Translations under genes and position numbers: made by a program
NCBI GenBank assembly: GCA_905067535.1
Contig: CAJHIR010000038.1
Span: forward strand, 1 to 9,955
Direction: 5' to 3'
DNA: 9,955 nucleotides
Source: Candidatus Argoarchaeum ethanivorans
GTDB lineage: Archaea; Halobacteriota; Methanosarcinia; Methanosarcinales; EX4572-44
The notes under the pieces: model-generated
Database searches by the model: none
Told to the model about the DNA's origin: nothing
What the model saw: the letters and a program-made list of their open reading frames with translations, nothing else
Shown: positions 1-8,433 of the stretch, one piece after another
How positions within the stretch are numbered: position 1 is the first letter of the stretch
Layout of the letters: every line of letters begins with the position of its first letter

Positions 1-680
1 TTTCTTCCAGGAATTTCTCAAATGAATGATCTGCTTCTCCATTTTTATCCCTCTTGTTAGCATAAAACTGTGAACCATGATCAGTTATCGATTCTCTTAA
101 AAAACCAATATGCCCACACTCCTCAATTGCACTCTTCACGAGTTTGATGCTGTTTTCCGCTGTTGCATTTCCAAACTCTCCACCAGCAAGAATCTTTCTA
201 CTTGCATCATCCAGTACAACACATAATTTAGGTCCACCGGAGGGTTCATGCCAATCCATATGCCCTGGCAGTTAAGCTCTGCTTTCTTTCATACATAGGT
301 CCACTTTTTTCTTCTTTTCTGCTTACTTGTTTCCCCCCTGCAAAACCATACTTCTTCAACACATTATGGATTGTGTTATGAGGTATCCTTACACGGTCTT
401 CTGCATAAATCACCTTCTCAAGGTATAAGGCGTTCAAACGATACCTTTCATATTTTTTTAGGATAACATTTTCATATGATTCAGGAATTGTTTTCTTTGG
501 TCTGCCCAGGTTCTTACTTATCATAGGAACATCCCATCCAATCTTGTATTCAGAGTAAATCTGCCTAAACCTTCTCGTGTAACACCCAGTATCTCAGCAA
601 GGTACTTCTGTTCCTTCTTTCCCCATTTTATATTGCCTTAAGGCCCATTCGAGTCTCTTTTTGTTTTTTATTTTTACCAT
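1..680 (-). pseudogene. Broken IS481-like transposase (DDE integrase), partial at window edge
   Basis: Read on the minus strand from ATG at 678-680, this encodes an N-terminal helix-turn-helix (recognisable core LAEILGVTR, then RRFRQIYSEYK). A linker with GRPKKT follows, then the start of an rve/DDE catalytic core: MDWHEPSGGPK with the first Asp at about 254-256 and ITDHGSQFY with the second Asp at 80-82. The spacing and wording match IS481-family transposases. The reading frame is broken three times, near 612-616 (extra base), 574-578 (missing base) and 262-267 (extra base in a G run). The first two nearly compensate, but TGA at 594-596 falls between them. The third Glu of the DDE triad would lie to the left of the window. 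Only the 246-524 segment is open on its own. All breaks are one-base changes, several in short homopolymers, so recent decay and sequencing error are both possible. No function is expected as read. Confidence 0.85.
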
Positions 681-690
681 CCACCCAGGA

Positions 691-727
691 TCTTATTCCC
701 GAGAGGAAATTTCTCTGGGAAAAGACA
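691..727 (-). repeat. Possible terminal inverted repeat of the IS481-like element
   Basis: On the minus strand this stretch begins TGTCTTTTCCC and sits just outside the transposase start, where the right end of the element should be. It contains an imperfect inverted repeat (698-719: CCC and AGAG arms around AAATTTC, one bulge). IS481 elements usually start with TGT, which fits. The other end is outside the window, so the repeat cannot be matched and no target-site duplication can be seen. The call is inference from position and the first bases only. Confidence 0.25.
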
Positions 728-749
728 GTAGACCCAAGTCACCACAATA

Positions 750-759
750 CTCTTATAGG
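750..759 (+). promoter_or_regulatory. Probable TATA box of the thermosome gene
   Basis: The sequence CTCTTATAGG lies about 52 bases before the thermosome ATG. A start about 25 bases downstream would put the transcript 5' end near 780 and give a leader of about 27 nt, enough to hold the Shine-Dalgarno site at 792-797. The element is only moderately TATA-like. The broken transposase and its possible end lie immediately upstream, so upstream control sequences may have been displaced. Confidence 0.45.
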
Positions 760-791
760 AAAACAAACATTTGTCCGTCTGTTAATTTATT

Positions 792-797
792 GGAGGT
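792..797 (+). promoter_or_regulatory. Ribosome binding site of the thermosome gene
   Basis: GGAGGT is a near-perfect Shine-Dalgarno sequence, nine bases before ATG 807. It decides the start codon and suggests strong leadered translation, unlike the weak sites seen before the lipoprotein and polymerase genes in this window. Confidence 0.85.
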
Positions 798-806
798 ACT
801 AATAAT

Positions 807-2468
807 ATGGCAGGACAATTAGCCGGACAGCCCATCTTTATATTAAAAGAGGGCACCCAACGATCAAAAGGAAAAGAAGCACAGAGTAACAACATTACTG
901 CAGCAAAAGCAGTAGCCAATGCAGTTAGAACCACACTTGGACCAAAAGGCATGGATAAAATGCTTGTAGATTCACTTGGAGATATTGTAATCACTAACGA
1001 TGGTGCAACAATTCTAAAAGAGATGGATATAGAGCACCCTGCTGCCAAGATGGTTGTAGAAGTTGCCAAAACACAGGATGACGAGGTAGGAGACGGAACC
1101 ACAACCGCAGCAATACTTACCGGGGAACTCCTTAAAAAAGCAGAAGACCTGCTCGACCTGGATATACACCCAACAATCATCGCCAATGGATACAGACTTG
1201 CAGCAGAAAAAGCAAAAGAGATTTTAGAATCTATTGCAACAAAAGTGTCGGCGGATGATGAGGAAGTGTTGAAAACAATTGCAGGAACAGCAGTTACAGG
1301 CAAAGGTGCAGAGATATCAACAGATAAAATGGCAGAACTTGCGGTAGCAGCGATAAAATCCGTACTTTCAGAGGAAGACGGTAAACAAACTGTGGACATT
1401 GAGGATATTAAAGTAGAAAAGAAAGTTGGTGGCAGCATCAACGATTCAGAACTTATAAAAGGCATGGTCATAGACAAAGAACGAGTACACACGAACATGC
1501 CAAAAGTTGTGAAGAATGCTAAAATCCTTCTCACAAACGAAGCTCTTGAACTCAAAAAGACGGAAGTGGATGCTGAGATCTCAATCACATCACCAGACCA
1601 ACTTCAATTATTCCTTGATCAGGAAGAGAAAATGATCAAAGATATGGCAGATAAAATACAGAAAAGTGGTGCAAACGTTCTATTCTGTCAGAAAGGAATT
1701 GACGACATGGCACAGCATTACCTGGCAAAAGCAGGAATATTTGCAGTTCGTCGAATTAAAAAGAGCGATATGGACAAACTCTCAAGAGCAACCGGGGCAA
1801 ACATTGTATCCAATCTCGATGAAATATCACCAGAAGATCTTGGTGAAACAGGTGTTGTTGAAGAAAAGAAACTCGCCAATGAAGACATGATCTTTGTCAC
1901 AGAGTGCAAGAATCCAAAAGCAGTCTCAATAGTACTGCATGGCGGAACAGAACATGTTGTTGACGAGACAGAACGCGGATTGCATGACGCACTGCGAGTG
2001 GTTGGAGTGGTGATAGAAGATGGTAAAATAGTTGCTGGTGGAGGTTCACCAGAAATAGAACTTTCACTGAGACTACATGAATACTCAGCAACCCTTAAAG
2101 GCAGAGAACAACTTGCAGCAAAAGCCTTTGCAGAAGCTCTCGAAATGATACCACGCTCACTTGCTGAAAACGCAGGACTTGACCCAATAGACAAGCTCGT
2201 ACAAATGCGAAGCAAACATGAACAGGGAGATAAGAATGCAGGACTCAACGTCTACACTGGTGAAATAGTGGACATGATGAAAGAGAATGTCATAGAGCCA
2301 CTTAGAGTTAAAACACAAGCCATCAGTTCAGCATCTGAAGCAGCAACCATGATTCTACGAATTGATGATGTGATCGCTGCAAGCAAATCAGGAGCACCGG
2401 AAATGCCACCAGGTGGCATGGGCGGAATGGGCGGAATGGGTGGCATGGGCGGGATGCCAGAATACTAA
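807..2468 (+). CDS. ths: Thermosome subunit (group II chaperonin)
   Basis: This is a cytosolic ATP-driven chaperonin subunit that builds a double-ring cage and refolds client proteins without a separate lid. The 553 residues match the usual family length. Visible signatures are [10 protein letters not shown] at 43-52 and NDGATIL at 64-70 in the nucleotide pocket, GDGTTT at 95-100, the conserved catalytic Asp in [10 protein letters not shown] (D394), and GGGSPE at 411-416. The apical domain with the helical protrusion lies roughly at 215-370. The C-terminus is a Gly-Met tail of GGM repeats (536-550) ending PEY, as in many thermosomes, pointing into the ring cavity. The ATG at 807 is set by GGAGGT at 792-797, nine bases upstream. 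The gene stands alone and is followed by an oligo-T tract. Which paralogue it is (alpha, beta or other) cannot be told from one subunit. No defect is visible. Confidence 0.98.
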   Translation: MAGQLAGQPIFILKEGTQRSKGKEAQSNNITAAKAVANAVRTTLGPKGMDKMLVDSLGDIVITNDGATILKEMDIEHPAAKMVVEVAKTQDDEVGDGTTTAAILTGELLKKAEDLLDLDIHPTIIANGYRLAAEKAKEILESIATKVSADDEEVLKTIAGTAVTGKGAEISTDKMAELAVAAIKSVLSEEDGKQTVDIEDIKVEKKVGGSINDSELIKGMVIDKERVHTNMPKVVKNAKILLTNEALELKKTEVDAEISITSPDQLQLFLDQEEKMIKDMADKIQKSGANVLFCQKGIDDMAQHYLAKAGIFAVRRIKKSDMDKLSRATGANIVSNLDEISPEDLGETGVVEEKKLANEDMIFVTECKNPKAVSIVLHGGTEHVVDETERGLHDALRVVGVVIEDGKIVAGGGSPEIELSLRLHEYSATLKGREQLAAKAFAEALEMIPRSLAENAGLDPIDKLVQMRSKHEQGDKNAGLNVYTGEIVDMMKENVIEPLRVKTQAISSASEAATMILRIDDVIAASKSGAPEMPPGGMGGMGGMGGMGGMPEY

Positions 2469-2475
2469 AAATAAT
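2465..2475 (+). promoter_or_regulatory. Possible TATA box for tRNA-Arg, overlapping the thermosome stop codon
   Basis: The AT-rich CTAAAAATAAT is centred about 28 bases before the first base of the tRNA, the expected archaeal TATA distance for a transcript starting at the tRNA 5' end. It overlaps the thermosome TAA (2466-2468). The only alternative in view is read-through from the chaperonin gene, across the oligo-T tract. Confidence 0.35.
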
Positions 2476-2479
2476 CCCT

Positions 2480-2497
2480 CCTTTTTTCTTTTTTTTT
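2480..2497 (+). terminator. Oligo-T terminator after the thermosome gene
   Basis: Runs of six and nine T separated by one C follow the thermosome stop by 13 bases. Oligo-T tracts without a hairpin are enough for intrinsic termination by archaeal RNA polymerase. The tract runs right up to the first base of the tRNA, so it would also separate chaperonin transcription from the tRNA. Confidence 0.7.
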
Positions 2498-2571
2498 GGA
2501 CTCGTGGGGTAGCCTGGACATCCTAGTGGGCTTCGGACCCGCGGACCCGTGTTCGAATCGCGGCGAGTCCG
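2498..2571 (+). tRNA. tRNA-Arg, anticodon TCG
   Basis: The 74 bases fold into a full cloverleaf. The 7-bp acceptor stem GGACTCG/CGAGTCC (2498-2504 with 2564-2570) pairs perfectly, and G2571 is the discriminator. The D arm contains GGGTAGCCTGGACATCC. The anticodon stem GTGGG/CCCGC (one T-G pair) carries the loop CTTCGGA at 2531-2537, giving anticodon TCG at 2533-2535, which reads CGA and possibly CGG arginine codons. The T stem CCGTG/CGCGG carries the loop TTCGAAT. CCA is not encoded, so the CCA-adding enzyme must supply it, and there is no intron. The T17 tract touches the 5' end. The 3' trailer opens directly into the 67-68 bp tandem duplication, whose units also end in a copy of the acceptor 3' strand. 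Confidence 0.95.
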
Positions 2572-2573
2572 TA

Positions 2574-2604
2574 CTCGATTGCTTCGCAGTCGAGAGTTTA
2601 TTTT
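2574..2604 (+). terminator. Hairpin plus T-rich stretch, terminator-like (copy 1)
   Basis: CTCGATTGC / GCAGTCGAG forms nine pairs around a TTC loop, followed by AGTTTATTTT. The form is like an intrinsic terminator and the site, just after a tRNA and before a convergent gene, suits one. The T run is interrupted, so efficiency is uncertain. An equally open reading is a processing or stability element of the tRNA trailer. Confidence 0.4.
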
Positions 2605-2641
2605 CACACAACGAAGTTATGTAGATGCGGGCGAGCCCGTA

Positions 2642-2672
2642 CTCGATTGCTTCGCAGTCGAGAGTTTATTTT
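2642..2672 (+). terminator. Hairpin plus T-rich stretch, terminator-like (copy 2)
   Basis: This is an exact second copy of the hairpin and T-rich tail at 2574-2604, carried by the tandem duplication. If the first copy terminates tRNA transcription, this one is a backup. It lies 42 bases from the stop codon of the convergent lipoprotein gene. Confidence 0.35.
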
Positions 2673-2713
2673 CACACAACGAAATTGTACAGCGCGGGCG
2701 AGTCTGTTAATTA

Positions 2714-4888
2714 TTATCTATATTTTCGATAGTTATATTCTTCAAAAGGTAGATCGATGCTGTTTACCATACTAACGTCTTCAAGATTATTCATCAGAAT
2801 TTTTCGTGCTGAGATGGTATAAAGTACATCATCCATGTAGAGTGCTCTACGCACGGCATACGGCGAATTCCAGTAATAGTATTCTTCTTCGTAATAATCA
2901 ACGTGTGTTACTGTGCCGCGAAGCTTAAAACCGCTGCTGGTCACATTAAACACGTAAGCACCCTGCCACACCCTCTGATCAAAATTTCGATCGTACCTGT
3001 TCCCCTCTTTAACTTCTCTGATTGGGATTACAAGCAGATTCCTGTTTTTGTCAAAGAGAAATGCCTTATGATCTCTAAGAGCTTCGGAATCAGTACCAGC
3101 TTCACCTATCTCATACTTATCTACCTGTTCTGGTTTCTCAACATCAGAGACATTGAATAATGCCAGCTTCACTCCTTTGATTGAGACATCGCCCCATCTG
3201 TTTGTTCCAGTCTCCTTGCCGATACCGATTATGTGATTCTTGTCATACGGGTGCAGGTAGTCAGAAAACCCTGGTATTTTAAGCTTGCCTAATATTTCCG
3301 GATTTGCCGGATCTGATAAATCAATCACAAATAGTGGATCAATTCGTTTGAAGGTTACCATATACAGTCTCTCGCCCATGAATCTTGTTGAGTATATCTG
3401 CTCATCAAAAGCGATTTTCTCTATACTTCCGGTAATCTTAAGATTAGAATCCATTACATAAACATTATTAAATTGTATAGAGCCTTTATTTCTCGTCCGG
3501 AATTGTGATGTTGTGGCAACCCTGAAATAGCCATCGTGTTCATCCATTGAGAACTGGTTTAGAAGCATTCCCGGAACTTCGCCCCTGCCAGTATAGGCAA
3601 TCTCGCCCTTGTTGATTTTGATCTTCTGGATTATTGTTTGATCTCTCTCCTGTAATATTTTCTCCTCGTATTCTCCAACTGCATCTCTAATTCGGTTAAA
3701 TAGATCACGTTTTTCTTTTTTATCCATGCGGTTGTATGTTTCTTTTAGTACTGACGAAATGCGATCCCATTTCTCATGCAGGCTGACGTTATTTTCTTTT
3801 ATTGCGTTGATCTTTTTTTGTGCGTCTAGAGGGAGCAAAGGCACAACAATCTTGTAGAACTCCTCTTTTCGCTCCTGTTGATAGTACCTGTAAGGCAGAT
3901 TCTTGCGATATGTTATATAAATATTATTTTCTGACACATATAAATTGTCAGAGTAGCCCATCATAAATGATTTTGCACGGATGTCACCATCTTCAAGGTT
4001 AATAGATGCAATCGTATGGAACACATAGTTCTGTTCAGGATTGTCAAAATAATACACATCGGGTCGTAGAATCTCTTCTGATGCATGCTTGATTGTCGGA
4101 ACATCAATAAAATTATTGTAATGATACACGTAATCCTTCACAATGAAATATACATAATTACCGATCATCCGTGACTGGAAGTAATTACCAGTAAGGTTAT
4201 AATCAGAAGCAAGCACTGGTTTTTCTCGATCAGAGATATCATAGATCAGTGTGCTTGTCTTTTGAGCATACCGCGTTCTTGGAACAAAATCGTATTCCGG
4301 ATAAAAAAGAACCTCGTGGTGATCATCGCTGAAAACCACAAGCTGGTTGCCATTCACAAACATGTTTCTTGGTGTGCCAGGTATCGTTGTTTCAGAGAGG
4401 ATTGTTGCATTTTCCGGCGGATAGGAATCAACAATGAGCAGCTTGTTTTGCACCAGAACATAGATATATTTTCCATCATTTTTTACGAAATCCGCCTCAT
4501 CAACATTCTCTACCTGAATATTGGTTGTTGAATATTCTGACGCCTCCTGAACCACTGGTGCTGACGATGGCACAGGAGCACCCACAGCCACAGCAGCGGT
4601 TTCTTCTGCCATAGTCTCAACCATAGGAGACATTTCAAATGCCTCACCCTTCGCCATTCTTTCAAATCCACTGTTATCAACCTGTTGGCTATCGGCAGCA
4701 TCTTTGAGGAAATTACGTATTTCTGAAGTTGAAGAGAATTTCTTTAGTTCCTGGGTTGATTCCAGAACTGAGATATTTATGCTGTGATCATCCACGATAG
4801 TAGCATTTCTCTGTTCAACACATCCACTGAAAACAGCAATGCTTATAACAAGTAATATACTCAGTAAAATAATTATTATTTTTGTCAT
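2714..4888 (-). CDS. Secreted lipoprotein with beta-propeller domain (COG4880-like)
   Basis: The 724-residue protein begins with a lysine, a hydrophobic stretch (about 4-19) and the lipobox FSGC with Cys at 23, so it is probably exported and lipid-anchored to the outer face of the membrane. Residues 92-116 form a flexible linker rich in Ala, Pro, Val and Glu. The conserved entry segment of the family, TNIQVENVDEADFVKNDGKY (122-141), then begins the beta-propeller, whose blades are distantly like WD40 repeats. A charged helical insert (about 338-420) interrupts the propeller, followed by GEVPGMLLNQFSMDE (436-450), also typical. No catalytic residues are evident and the family has no assigned reaction; a scaffold or binding role at the cell surface is inference. 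It lies 77 bp downstream of the polymerase gene on the same strand but has its own TATA box, and converges on the tRNA repeats. Upstream of ATG 4888 only a weak AGTGAT site is seen. Confidence 0.9.
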   Translation of the reverse strand: MTKIIIILLSILLVISIAVFSGCVEQRNATIVDDHSINISVLESTQELKKFSSTSEIRNFLKDAADSQQVDNSGFERMAKGEAFEMSPMVETMAEETAAVAVGAPVPSSAPVVQEASEYSTTNIQVENVDEADFVKNDGKYIYVLVQNKLLIVDSYPPENATILSETTIPGTPRNMFVNGNQLVVFSDDHHEVLFYPEYDFVPRTRYAQKTSTLIYDISDREKPVLASDYNLTGNYFQSRMIGNYVYFIVKDYVYHYNNFIDVPTIKHASEEILRPDVYYFDNPEQNYVFHTIASINLEDGDIRAKSFMMGYSDNLYVSENNIYITYRKNLPYRYYQQERKEEFYKIVVPLLPLDAQKKINAIKENNVSLHEKWDRISSVLKETYNRMDKKEKRDLFNRIRDAVGEYEEKILQERDQTIIQKIKINKGEIAYTGRGEVPGMLLNQFSMDEHDGYFRVATTSQFRTRNKGSIQFNNVYVMDSNLKITGSIEKIAFDEQIYSTRFMGERLYMVTFKRIDPLFVIDLSDPANPEILGKLKIPGFSDYLHPYDKNHIIGIGKETGTNRWGDVSIKGVKLALFNVSDVEKPEQVDKYEIGEAGTDSEALRDHKAFLFDKNRNLLVIPIREVKEGNRYDRNFDQRVWQGAYVFNVTSSGFKLRGTVTHVDYYEEEYYYWNSPYAVRRALYMDDVLYTISARKILMNNLEDVSMVNSIDLPFEEYNYRKYR

Positions 4889-4921
4889 ATCTTTATCACT
4901 AATCTTATAATACTAATGAGC

Positions 4922-4930
4922 AGTATAAAT
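4922..4930 (-). promoter_or_regulatory. Probable TATA box of the lipoprotein gene
   Basis: On the minus strand ATTTATACT is centred about 38 bases before ATG 4888. A start about 25 bases downstream leaves a leader near 12 nt, consistent with the weak Shine-Dalgarno site. Its presence in the short gap after the polymerase stop suggests the lipoprotein gene is not simply an operon partner of polC. Confidence 0.5.
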
Positions 4931-4965
4931 AACAAGTCCTTCTATTCACAGGAATACTAGAACAG

Positions 4966-7900
4966 TTACATGAAATCTGCAAGTCCCTTCTGCTTGCTTT
5001 TGTCGTTTTCAAAGAGCGATTTAATCTCCTTTTTTAGTAGCTGTAGGCGTTGCTTGGTGTAAGGTTTGATGTTGTATTGCTCTGCCACTCTCAATGACAC
5101 ATCAAGATATTTTTTGACCGAACCTTCATGCACTGTGAGCACGATTCTTCCGCCGCATCGTGGGCAGCTGTTCTGTAGAGGCGGGCGGCGATACTTGGCT
5201 CCGCATTTAACACAGCGCACCCTCTGTTTTGTAAACGCGTGAAGGTTTCCAATAAGATCAGGCAGAAAGTGTGAGTTGATTACACGTTCTGCCACATCCC
5301 AATCATCAACAGCTCTTATTTTGGTTGCAAGGAGTAATTGTGCATTCATCTTGTCTATCATGCTTTCAAGTGTTTTATATGCACTGTTTTTAGGTCCTGC
5401 TGCAATATTATCTGTGTGGTGTGTGAACATCGTTTCCTCGTATTGTTGTGGTGTACCAAGCCTGTTATGGACAGAATCTATGTATGGGACGATCTCTTTT
5501 GGGTTTGTATACGTAAGTGTTGCATTATAGAATTCAAGTGGGTACTGTGCGGTAACATCGATGTTGTGAGCCTCCTTATCTATTTCATTTGGATCGATGT
5601 GTGTTGTAAGCACAAGCGGTGCATCCATTTTTCCCCCACGTTTATCCGGAAGATAAGATTTTGAGAAGTTAAGTAATCCATCCATCAATAACATGACACA
5701 ATCCTCATCCCCGTCACAGTTACGCCTTTTTGCTGCATGGAAAAACGGGTGTGCATAGCCTACTGAAGCTGTAGTGTAGCCAATCAGTCGTGCCAACACG
5801 CCTGCCGATGTGTGCGGTGCAAGTCCTATCAACAATTTTCCAATGAGGTCAGACCGATCCTTTGCATGGTAGTATGTATCAGTTTTATAGTATTTTAATA
5901 GTAAATCATCGATGAATTGTGCAGCCCGTGTGAGATACTCGCCAGCATCAGTCGAGAGTATAATATCCTGCACTTTTAACTCTATAATCTGATCTGCGGT
6001 TGTAAGATGCTGATTGTAGATGTCGTGGGTGTACCCAAGCTCTCGTATTTTTTCAATACTTGTGCCGATCTCCCGTGGTATAAAATGTGTGAGTGGAAGG
6101 TCAGAAAGGTCATATCTAATCGTGCCATCCTTAAAGGTTACCACATCATTTTTGGCTCGAAGCACTCCTTTTTCAAGTGGTTCTGGTGTTTTGTTCTTGG
6201 AGATTAACCCGGTTACGCCTTTGAACTTATCAAAGTTGTCTCGTTCTTTGAGATTTTCAAGAGCTTTGTAGTACTCTTTCTTAAACTCGATTTTCATTTC
6301 GACTGAAGATGAGGTTTGTTTACCACATTTCGGACAGGTGTCAGAGTCAACTTCGATATGGCATGCTGGGCAGGAAAGTACTGGCTTTGTAAACTTACCA
6401 CACCCTTCGCATCGGTTTTTGAAAGTACGTGTGTTACATCCTGGGCAGACTCTTTTTCCCATTTGCACAATTATTGTGCCGATGTTGTCCTGCATGGATT
6501 TGCTGTAGTTTTTTGCATCCTGCAGTGAACGGGTGCGTCCCCCGGCAACACCTACCGGGAATAATACATGCGGTGCTGGCTTCATTTTCCTTTTATCTGA
6601 TTTTTCAGGTCGCCCCATGCGAGCACCAATACGAGTTGGTGCACGCTTCCGAACAATGAAACCACTCAGTTTTGATACAAGCTCTACGGAATCAGAGATA
6701 TTCTCACTTTGAATGCCGCATCTTTTGAGAGTCTCGTCGAGCCCAAGACAGCGTATTAACGCGAGAGGTTGGTCGATTGTGATTGTTTTCTCGTCTATCG
6801 TGTGCTGTACAAGCAGTGTTTCCAAGATGTCCTTTGCAGTTTGATCAAGTGGTAGTCTGAGTGTTTGATCATATTCTCCCTTTGCTTCCACATACTCTGA
6901 AAGGTACGTCACGTCTTTGGTTGTGATGTCGTGCCAGAGATATGTAAATTTGGGGTGCAGTGGTACGTGATAAGTTTCGCACAGGTTAACAGCAGTGTGG
7001 TCATCAGGGTCTTTGTAGTTGCACAAAGCGTCTGGTTTTGCAGACTCGAGCTCCTGTTCCCCACCTGTATGCAACGCAAGCAGAGAGCGTTCTGACATCG
7101 GTTGGTATTCTGACATCGGTCTTGCAGACTCAAGTTCCTGTTCCCACCATTCATAACAGTACGATGCTGGCACAAGCGGATGATTGTTCTCAATAAAGTC
7201 TCCAAAGTTTATTAGAATTTCACCAACATCCAGTATTTTCTCAACATCGCCTCGTATTCCCAGTGCTTCGAGAGTGTCATCAATACGAAGCACATCCCCG
7301 TTAAACAGTCTTACAGTAGGTCCTTCAATAGAGTCCACCGGAGCTATTCCTGCGGCTTTGCCGGGTCGTTCAATTTTTAGCTGCGTGCCAGCCGCAATAA
7401 AATCATCCATCAACACCATTGTTGCCGGACTGATACCAGCAGCAGCAAAACCTGTGTTTCGACTGCGACCATAGCGAAGGCGAAAGCCGCCAGCCCGTGA
7501 CGGATAGCCAAACACCGGGCGTCCTGCAATAAGATCTTGAAGGTATCTATCCAGTGGTTTTACCACATTATCTTCATCACCGCCACCCTTGCCAAGAAAC
7601 GTGTCAAGCCAATCCCAGCCATCCAGTTTGAGGTTTACAACGTGTTTTTTTAGCTTCGGTGCTTTAAGCGCAATACCTTCGGCAATTACAAGAGCCATGC
7701 CGCCGCGTACACGATTACTCAAAACACGTTCAAGATCACGATACCCACTGACCTCCACTTCCTCTGTAGGTTCACCATCGATACAGATCGGACAATTCTT
7801 CACTATCCTGCGAATCTCATCGGCATCAGGCGTGTATTGAAGATTTACAGCATTTCGATATATTGGTATTTCTTCAACACATCGCTCCACTTCCTCATCG

Positions 7901-8433
7901 CGTGGTTTGTACCTTCCAATTCCTAAACTGCGCCGCACATAATCAGCTACCAGCACTGATAATGCCTGTGCGGTTCCACCGGCACTTCGAATTGGCCCAG
8001 CATAGAAAATTCGTACAAACTCACTTTTATCATCATTTTTTTCAATCTTGACTCTTGCAATGCCTTCGAGTGGTGCTGCAACAACACCTTCTGTTAGTAC
8101 AGCCATAGCTACCCTAACCGCTGCATCCATTGCATCTTCCCGATCTCTAAAATCACCCACCTTTCCGGAGGCAACATCCACGGCAAGATAAAGCGATGCT
8201 TCTTCCCGACTCATGTTTTTTTCAAGCTCACGCAGCCTCTCTGCAACACCTTCAACTTCGATCAGTTGTTCAACACGATCCGCAAGGTCCTTTGCCAGTG
8301 GTATTTCAACATACGGGACCGGGTCAGCCCCTCTTTCTCGTGCACGATTAGCTAAGTTAAGAGCTAACGCAACCTCATCTTCAAGTGTGTTAAAATATTC
8401 AAGCATTGCCTCGCTTGCAACAACCTCGCTCAT
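4966..8433 (-). CDS. polC: DNA polymerase II (PolD) large subunit DP2
   Basis: DP2 is the catalytic subunit of the archaeal replicative D-family polymerase and works with the small exonuclease subunit DP1, which is not in this window. From ATG 8433 it has 1155 residues, near the family norm without an intein. Seen in order: the N-terminal [29 protein letters not shown] (143-161); a CPIC pair (214-217); a central zinc ribbon region with four CxxC pairs (663/666, 675/678, 688/691, 700/703); the double-psi-barrel catalytic motif NCDGDED (905-911); a C-terminal zinc ribbon (Cys 1074, 1077, 1090, 1093); and a terminal QKGLADFM that fits a PCNA-binding PIP box. ATG 8460 is also in frame, but a TATA box at 8462-8470 touches it, so the transcript should begin near 8440 and only ATG 8433 fits. 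Residues 431-467 hold an odd in-frame duplication. Confidence 0.97.
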   Translation of the reverse strand: MSEVVASEAMLEYFNTLEDEVALALNLANRARERGADPVPYVEIPLAKDLADRVEQLIEVEGVAERLRELEKNMSREEASLYLAVDVASGKVGDFRDREDAMDAAVRVAMAVLTEGVVAAPLEGIARVKIEKNDDKSEFVRIFYAGPIRSAGGTAQALSVLVADYVRRSLGIGRYKPRDEEVERCVEEIPIYRNAVNLQYTPDADEIRRIVKNCPICIDGEPTEEVEVSGYRDLERVLSNRVRGGMALVIAEGIALKAPKLKKHVVNLKLDGWDWLDTFLGKGGGDEDNVVKPLDRYLQDLIAGRPVFGYPSRAGGFRLRYGRSRNTGFAAAGISPATMVLMDDFIAAGTQLKIERPGKAAGIAPVDSIEGPTVRLFNGDVLRIDDTLEALGIRGDVEKILDVGEILINFGDFIENNHPLVPASYCYEWWEQELESARPMSEYQPMSERSLLALHTGGEQELESAKPDALCNYKDPDDHTAVNLCETYHVPLHPKFTYLWHDITTKDVTYLSEYVEAKGEYDQTLRLPLDQTAKDILETLLVQHTIDEKTITIDQPLALIRCLGLDETLKRCGIQSENISDSVELVSKLSGFIVRKRAPTRIGARMGRPEKSDKRKMKPAPHVLFPVGVAGGRTRSLQDAKNYSKSMQDNIGTIIVQMGKRVCPGCNTRTFKNRCEGCGKFTKPVLSCPACHIEVDSDTCPKCGKQTSSSVEMKIEFKKEYYKALENLKERDNFDKFKGVTGLISKNKTPEPLEKGVLRAKNDVVTFKDGTIRYDLSDLPLTHFIPREIGTSIEKIRELGYTHDIYNQHLTTADQIIELKVQDIILSTDAGEYLTRAAQFIDDLLLKYYKTDTYYHAKDRSDLIGKLLIGLAPHTSAGVLARLIGYTTASVGYAHPFFHAAKRRNCDGDEDCVMLLMDGLLNFSKSYLPDKRGGKMDAPLVLTTHIDPNEIDKEAHNIDVTAQYPLEFYNATLTYTNPKEIVPYIDSVHNRLGTPQQYEETMFTHHTDNIAAGPKNSAYKTLESMIDKMNAQLLLATKIRAVDDWDVAERVINSHFLPDLIGNLHAFTKQRVRCVKCGAKYRRPPLQNSCPRCGGRIVLTVHEGSVKKYLDVSLRVAEQYNIKPYTKQRLQLLKKEIKSLFENDKSKQKGLADFM
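7033..7143 (-). repeat. In-frame duplication inside the DP2 gene
   Basis: Two copies of EQELESA(R/K)P lie 28 residues (84 bp) apart, at residues 431-439 and 459-467 of DP2. Between them a 12-base sequence, CCGATGTCAGAA, occurs twice at an 18-bp period and encodes PMSE twice. The copies differ at a few bases, so the duplication is not brand new. The flanks ([11 protein letters not shown] before, [14 protein letters not shown] after) read as normal DP2, so the result is a local expansion that keeps the frame. Confidence 0.85.

Larger units (their letters stand above)
2571..2705 (+). repeat. Tandem duplication of the tRNA-Arg 3' trailer (two units, 67-68 bp)
   Basis: Unit 1 (2571-2638) and unit 2 (2639-2705) share an exact 45-base block (2571-2615 and 2639-2683), extending two bases further left. 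They diverge in the middle and then both end in GCGGGCGAG plus CCC or TCT, which resembles the end of the tRNA itself (GCGGCGAGTCC). The duplicated segment therefore includes the last dozen bases of the tRNA. Each unit has a perfect 9-bp hairpin with one T-G pair and a TTC loop (2574-2594 and 2642-2662), followed by a T-rich stretch (AGTTTATTTT). No open reading frame of note is present. The region separates the plus-strand tRNA from the converging lipoprotein gene. Confidence 0.9.

Noticed and set aside
246..524. Independent 92-residue gene
   Set aside because: Its two ends are created by the frame changes in the IS481-like transposase; the sequence continues in other frames with transposase motifs on both sides.
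1718..2248. Long open frame opposite the thermosome gene
   Set aside because: It is Ser-rich and lies fully antisense to a well-conserved gene, with no promoter or ribosome site. It is a codon-bias shadow, as are the similar frame at 782-1588 and those opposite DP2.
2531..2537. Intron in the tRNA-Arg anticodon loop
   Set aside because: The loop is a normal seven bases (CTTCGGA) with an intact five-pair stem, so nothing is inserted.
2571..2705. CRISPR array
   Set aside because: There are only two units, with a 45-base shared block and a divergent segment of about 12 bases; unit ends copy a tRNA 3' end and no cas genes are near. A tandem duplication explains it.
4966..8433. Intein in the DP2 gene
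   Set aside because: Some archaeal DP2 genes carry inteins near the catalytic motif, but here the length is normal and the sequence around NCDGDED runs on without splice-junction motifs.
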